From assembly GCA_030049565.1 (NCBI GenBank), contig JASIKQ010000448.1, positions 1 through 9,163 on the forward strand: a stretch of DNA of 9,163 nucleotides, written 5' to 3'. Within the stretch, counting starts at the first letter, position 1; each line of letters opens with the position of its first letter. Positions 6,822-9,163 of this stretch are shown here, in pieces. This DNA is from Candidatus Sulfotelmatobacter sp. Lineage in GTDB: Bacteria > Acidobacteriota > Terriglobia > Terriglobales > Acidobacteriaceae. The notes under the pieces are model-generated. The model saw only the letters and a list, made by a program, of their open reading frames with translations, was not told where the DNA came from and searched no databases. Both the position numbers and the translations under genes were made by a program.

Positions 6822-7733
6822 ATGAGCACTTTCGGAGCGGCACCTGCTCCCATTTTGACGGATGCGGAACTGCGCTTGTTGCAGGCGCTGGTATACCAGG
6901 AGTGCGGCATGGCCTTCGACGAGCGCCGGGCTCATTTCCTGCAAGACCGTCTGCTGCGCCGCCTCCGAGAATGCCGCGTCGATTCCTTTTACGCCTACTA
7001 TCGCATGTTGATCAGCGCCGAGGGCAAGGGCGAGCTGGCGCGCTTGGTGGAAAACCTTACGGTCAACGAGACCAGTTTTTTCCGCCACAAGGCGCAATTG
7101 GACTTGTTCCAGAAACAGGTGCTGGAGGAGATGCTCAAGCGCAAACAGGCGCACCGCGAATACTCCATCCGGGTATGGAGCGCGGGCTGCTCCACTGGGC
7201 AGGAAGCCTATACCCTGGCCATGATGGCGGCGGACGCGCTGGCGTATTACTACTTACGCAACCCGCTGCCGGTGGAAATTGCGCTTCCCAAGCCTTTGAT
7301 TCCTCCACCATGGCGGGTGGAGATTCTGGCCAGCGATATCAGTTACTCGGTTCTGCGCACCGGGCAGGAAGGCATCTATAACGAACACCAGATGGCCACC
7401 GTCGATTACAGCTTCCGCCTGCGTTACTTCGACAAGGTGGGCGACCGTTACGCGATCAAGAAAGCTCTGAAAGAAATCGTTCACTTCGACTTCCACAATC
7501 TCAAGACCGAATACCTTCCCCAGCGCAACGACGTGATCTTCTGCCGCAACGTGATGATGTACTTTGACGAAGCCGAGCAGAAGCGGCTGGTGGAAAAGTT
7601 CTATCGCTGCCTTAACCCCGGCGGCTACCTCTTCGTGGGCCATGCGGAAAGCCTGCTCGGGCTAACCGATAAATTTCAGATGGTGCATCGCGACAGCGGA
7701 ACGGCATACCAGCGAATGGAGGTGCGCGAGTGA
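6822..7733 (+). CDS. cheR: Chemotaxis protein methyltransferase CheR
   Basis: This 303-residue cytoplasmic enzyme transfers methyl groups from S-adenosylmethionine to glutamates of the MCP, providing adaptation opposite to CheB. The N-terminal helical domain (about 12-75) is followed by the CheR hallmark NLTVNETSFFRH (78-89), the SAM-binding motif WSAGCSTGQEAYTLAM (from W119), ILASDIS, DVIFCRNVMMYFD (from D237) and LNPGGYLFVGHAESL (from L264). Compared with E. coli CheR there is an extra, proline-rich stretch of about 20 residues (PLPVEIALPKPLIPPPW) between the SAM loop and ILASDIS. The beta-subdomain looks short, as in pentapeptide-independent enzymes. It begins 84 bp after cheW, the largest gap in the operon, and its last four bases overlap the cheA start. 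The function is secure; the meaning of the insertion is unknown. Confidence 0.96.
   Translation: MSTFGAAPAPILTDAELRLLQALVYQECGMAFDERRAHFLQDRLLRRLRECRVDSFYAYYRMLISAEGKGELARLVENLTVNETSFFRHKAQLDLFQKQVLEEMLKRKQAHREYSIRVWSAGCSTGQEAYTLAMMAADALAYYYLRNPLPVEIALPKPLIPPPWRVEILASDISYSVLRTGQEGIYNEHQMATVDYSFRLRYFDKVGDRYAIKKALKEIVHFDFHNLKTEYLPQRNDVIFCRNVMMYFDEAEQKRLVEKFYRCLNPGGYLFVGHAESLLGLTDKFQMVHRDSGTAYQRMEVRE
7718..7722 (+). promoter_or_regulatory. Ribosome binding site of cheA inside cheR
   Basis: GGAGG lies within the last codons of cheR, 7 nt before GTG 7730. The GTGA overlap of the cheA start and cheR stop indicates coupled translation of the two enzymes. Confidence 0.8.
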
Positions 7734-9163
7734 GCACTCCTCCCGATGAGCGCGGCGCGGAACTGCGGGAGCTGTTCTTTGAGACCTCGCAGGAGTTGCT
7801 GCAAGCGCTGAACGAAGAAACTCTCAAGCTGGAGAAGAATCCCGGCGATGAGGAAATCGTTCGTTCCATTCGACGTACTGTGCACACTCTGAAAGGCGAT
7901 TCAGCCGCGTGCGGGCTGCGCGAACTGAGCGAACTGGCACACCAGTTTGAAGATGCGCTCTCCCTGGAAGGCACGGCCGCGCATGCCGCTCTGGCCGAAA
8001 TCGCCTTTGCCGCTGCGGACGTTTTTGGCGAAATTATCGCCGCCTACCAGAGAGGGACTGCGCTTCCGGCAACGGAACCGTTAAGGCAGAGAATCAGTGA
8101 ACTGACCACGGCGGCCCCGGCCGGACAGGCTCGTCGCAAAAAGAAATCTGCACCACCTGCGGCAGAATCCGGCAAGGATTGGACGGCAGTTGAGAGACAG
8201 GCAGTGGCAGCAGCCCAAGCCGCCGGTTTCGACCTCTACGATATCGTGGTGAAGATCGATCCTCACTGCACGATGCCCATCGCCGCCCGGCAAATGATTC
8301 AACACGCCATCAGCGGGATAGGGCGGGTGCTGGTGGTGCGGCCCGACGCAAAATCTCCCGCCGCCTCCAGGCAGGTGGAGTTTATATTCGCCAGCCAGCA
8401 AGGTAAAGATCAGATCGCAAGCAAATGCCACATTCCTACGATCTCAGGCGACGTCAGCGTAATGCTCATCCAAGCTGGATCATCCAAACCTTCGGCGGCT
8501 GAGGCTGCTGGTAAGGCATCGCCGGGAGATAACGCAACGCCTACGGCGCCCACAAACTTGGGAAACAATTCCGGGCCTGCCATACTGCCCACTAGTCAGC
8601 CGGCCGCCACGGAAACTCCTGCTGCACCGGCAAGCGAAACCCCAAGCCAGCACATTGCCGCGGAGAACATTCTGCGCGTCGAAGCCGGCCGCATCGACAA
8701 CGTGCTGAACCTGGTCGGCGAGCTGATCATTGGAAAGTCCATGTTGCAACAAGCGCTCAACGAACTGGGCAAGCGCTATCCCAAAGAAGCCTTGCGCGGC
8801 AAGTTCGCTGACGCTATGGCGTTTCAGTCGCGGGTGCTGAACGATCTTCAGCGCTCGGTGATGAAAATTCGCATGGTCCCAGTGGAGCAACTCTTCCGCC
8901 GATTTCCGCGCATCGTGCGCGACGTGGCTCGCCAGTGCAACCGCGAAGTCGATCTAGAGCTCTTGGGCCAGGAAACCGATCTCGATAAGGGCATCCTCGA
9001 CATCATCGCTGAACCACTGACGCACCTGGTGCGCAACGCCGTCAGTCACGGCATCGAAGCCGCCGAAGAACGGCAGGCTAAAGGCAAGCCGGCAAGAGGC
9101 AAGATCCGCCTCAACGCGTACCATCAGGGCAATCAGGTCTTGGTCGAAGTCAGCGACGATGGC
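7730..9163 (+). CDS. cheA: Chemotaxis histidine kinase CheA (C-terminus beyond right edge)
   Basis: From GTG 7730, 478 codons are open to the end of the window. CheA autophosphorylates in response to receptor state and passes phosphate to CheY and CheB. P1/HPt spans about 7-115, with phospho-acceptor His52 in VHTLKGDSAACG. A P2-like alpha/beta domain (about 150-248, YDIVVKIDPHC...GRVLVVRPD) would dock the response regulator. A Pro/Ala/Thr-rich linker follows (about 249-307). The P3 dimerisation domain starts near E312 (ILRVEAGRIDNVLNLVGELI). P4 is entered with KIRMVPVEQLFRRFPR, the N-box HLVRNAVSHGIE (Asn436, His440) and the G1 box DDG at 476-478, the last codons in view. The rest of P4 and the CheW-like P5 are expected to the right; a fused receiver domain cannot be excluded. 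The start is supported by its Shine-Dalgarno and the four-base overlap with cheR. The call is firm. Confidence 0.96.
   Translation, partial: MSTPPDERGAELRELFFETSQELLQALNEETLKLEKNPGDEEIVRSIRRTVHTLKGDSAACGLRELSELAHQFEDALSLEGTAAHAALAEIAFAAADVFGEIIAAYQRGTALPATEPLRQRISELTTAAPAGQARRKKKSAPPAAESGKDWTAVERQAVAAAQAAGFDLYDIVVKIDPHCTMPIAARQMIQHAISGIGRVLVVRPDAKSPAASRQVEFIFASQQGKDQIASKCHIPTISGDVSVMLIQAGSSKPSAAEAAGKASPGDNATPTAPTNLGNNSGPAILPTSQPAATETPAAPASETPSQHIAAENILRVEAGRIDNVLNLVGELIIGKSMLQQALNELGKRYPKEALRGKFADAMAFQSRVLNDLQRSVMKIRMVPVEQLFRRFPRIVRDVARQCNREVDLELLGQETDLDKGILDIIAEPLTHLVRNAVSHGIEAAEERQAKGKPARGKIRLNAYHQGNQVLVEVSDDG

Overview
The window looks like chromosomal DNA from a GC-rich Gram-negative bacterium. 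The signal peptide, TonB-type C-terminal domain, RpoN-like promoter, dense coding and NTG starts with good Shine-Dalgarno sites all fit this. The mix of a many-domain GAF/PAS histidine kinase beside a compact chemotaxis operon led by a small TonB-domain protein makes me favour Acidobacteriota (Koribacter/Terriglobia-like). A member of the former Deltaproteobacteria is the main alternative. This placement is inference from gene style only; there is no rRNA or other marker in the window.

Layout. The left 3.5 kb is one long minus-strand gene that runs off the left edge: a soluble sensor histidine kinase with about four GAF domains, three PAS domains, a HisKA domain with phospho-acceptor His1057, and the beginning of the ATPase domain. 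A 368-bp divergent intergenic region (3515-3882) follows. It holds a good candidate sigma-54 promoter facing right, a weaker sigma-70-like promoter facing left, and short inverted repeats. To the right is a tightly packed plus-strand operon: a secreted TonB C-terminal-domain protein, a methyl-accepting chemotaxis protein with tandem HAMP domains, cheW, cheR, and cheA, which runs off the right edge. No mobile elements, tRNA/rRNA genes or CRISPR arrays are visible.

How it works together. The MCP senses through a small periplasmic helical domain. CheW couples its cytoplasmic tip to the CheA kinase, and CheR methylates the MCP for adaptation. CheB and a CheY-like output are expected downstream but are not in the window. 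The MCP has no C-terminal CheR-docking pentapeptide, and CheR has a short beta-subdomain, so the pair looks pentapeptide-independent. The divergent kinase shares the intergenic region with the operon and may respond to related cytoplasmic signals; no direct link is shown. The least ordinary points are the TonB-domain protein as first gene of a chemotaxis operon, the sigma-54-like promoter ahead of it, the tiny leader ORF that ends 2 nt before cheR, and the cysteine cluster in the kinase's first PAS domain.
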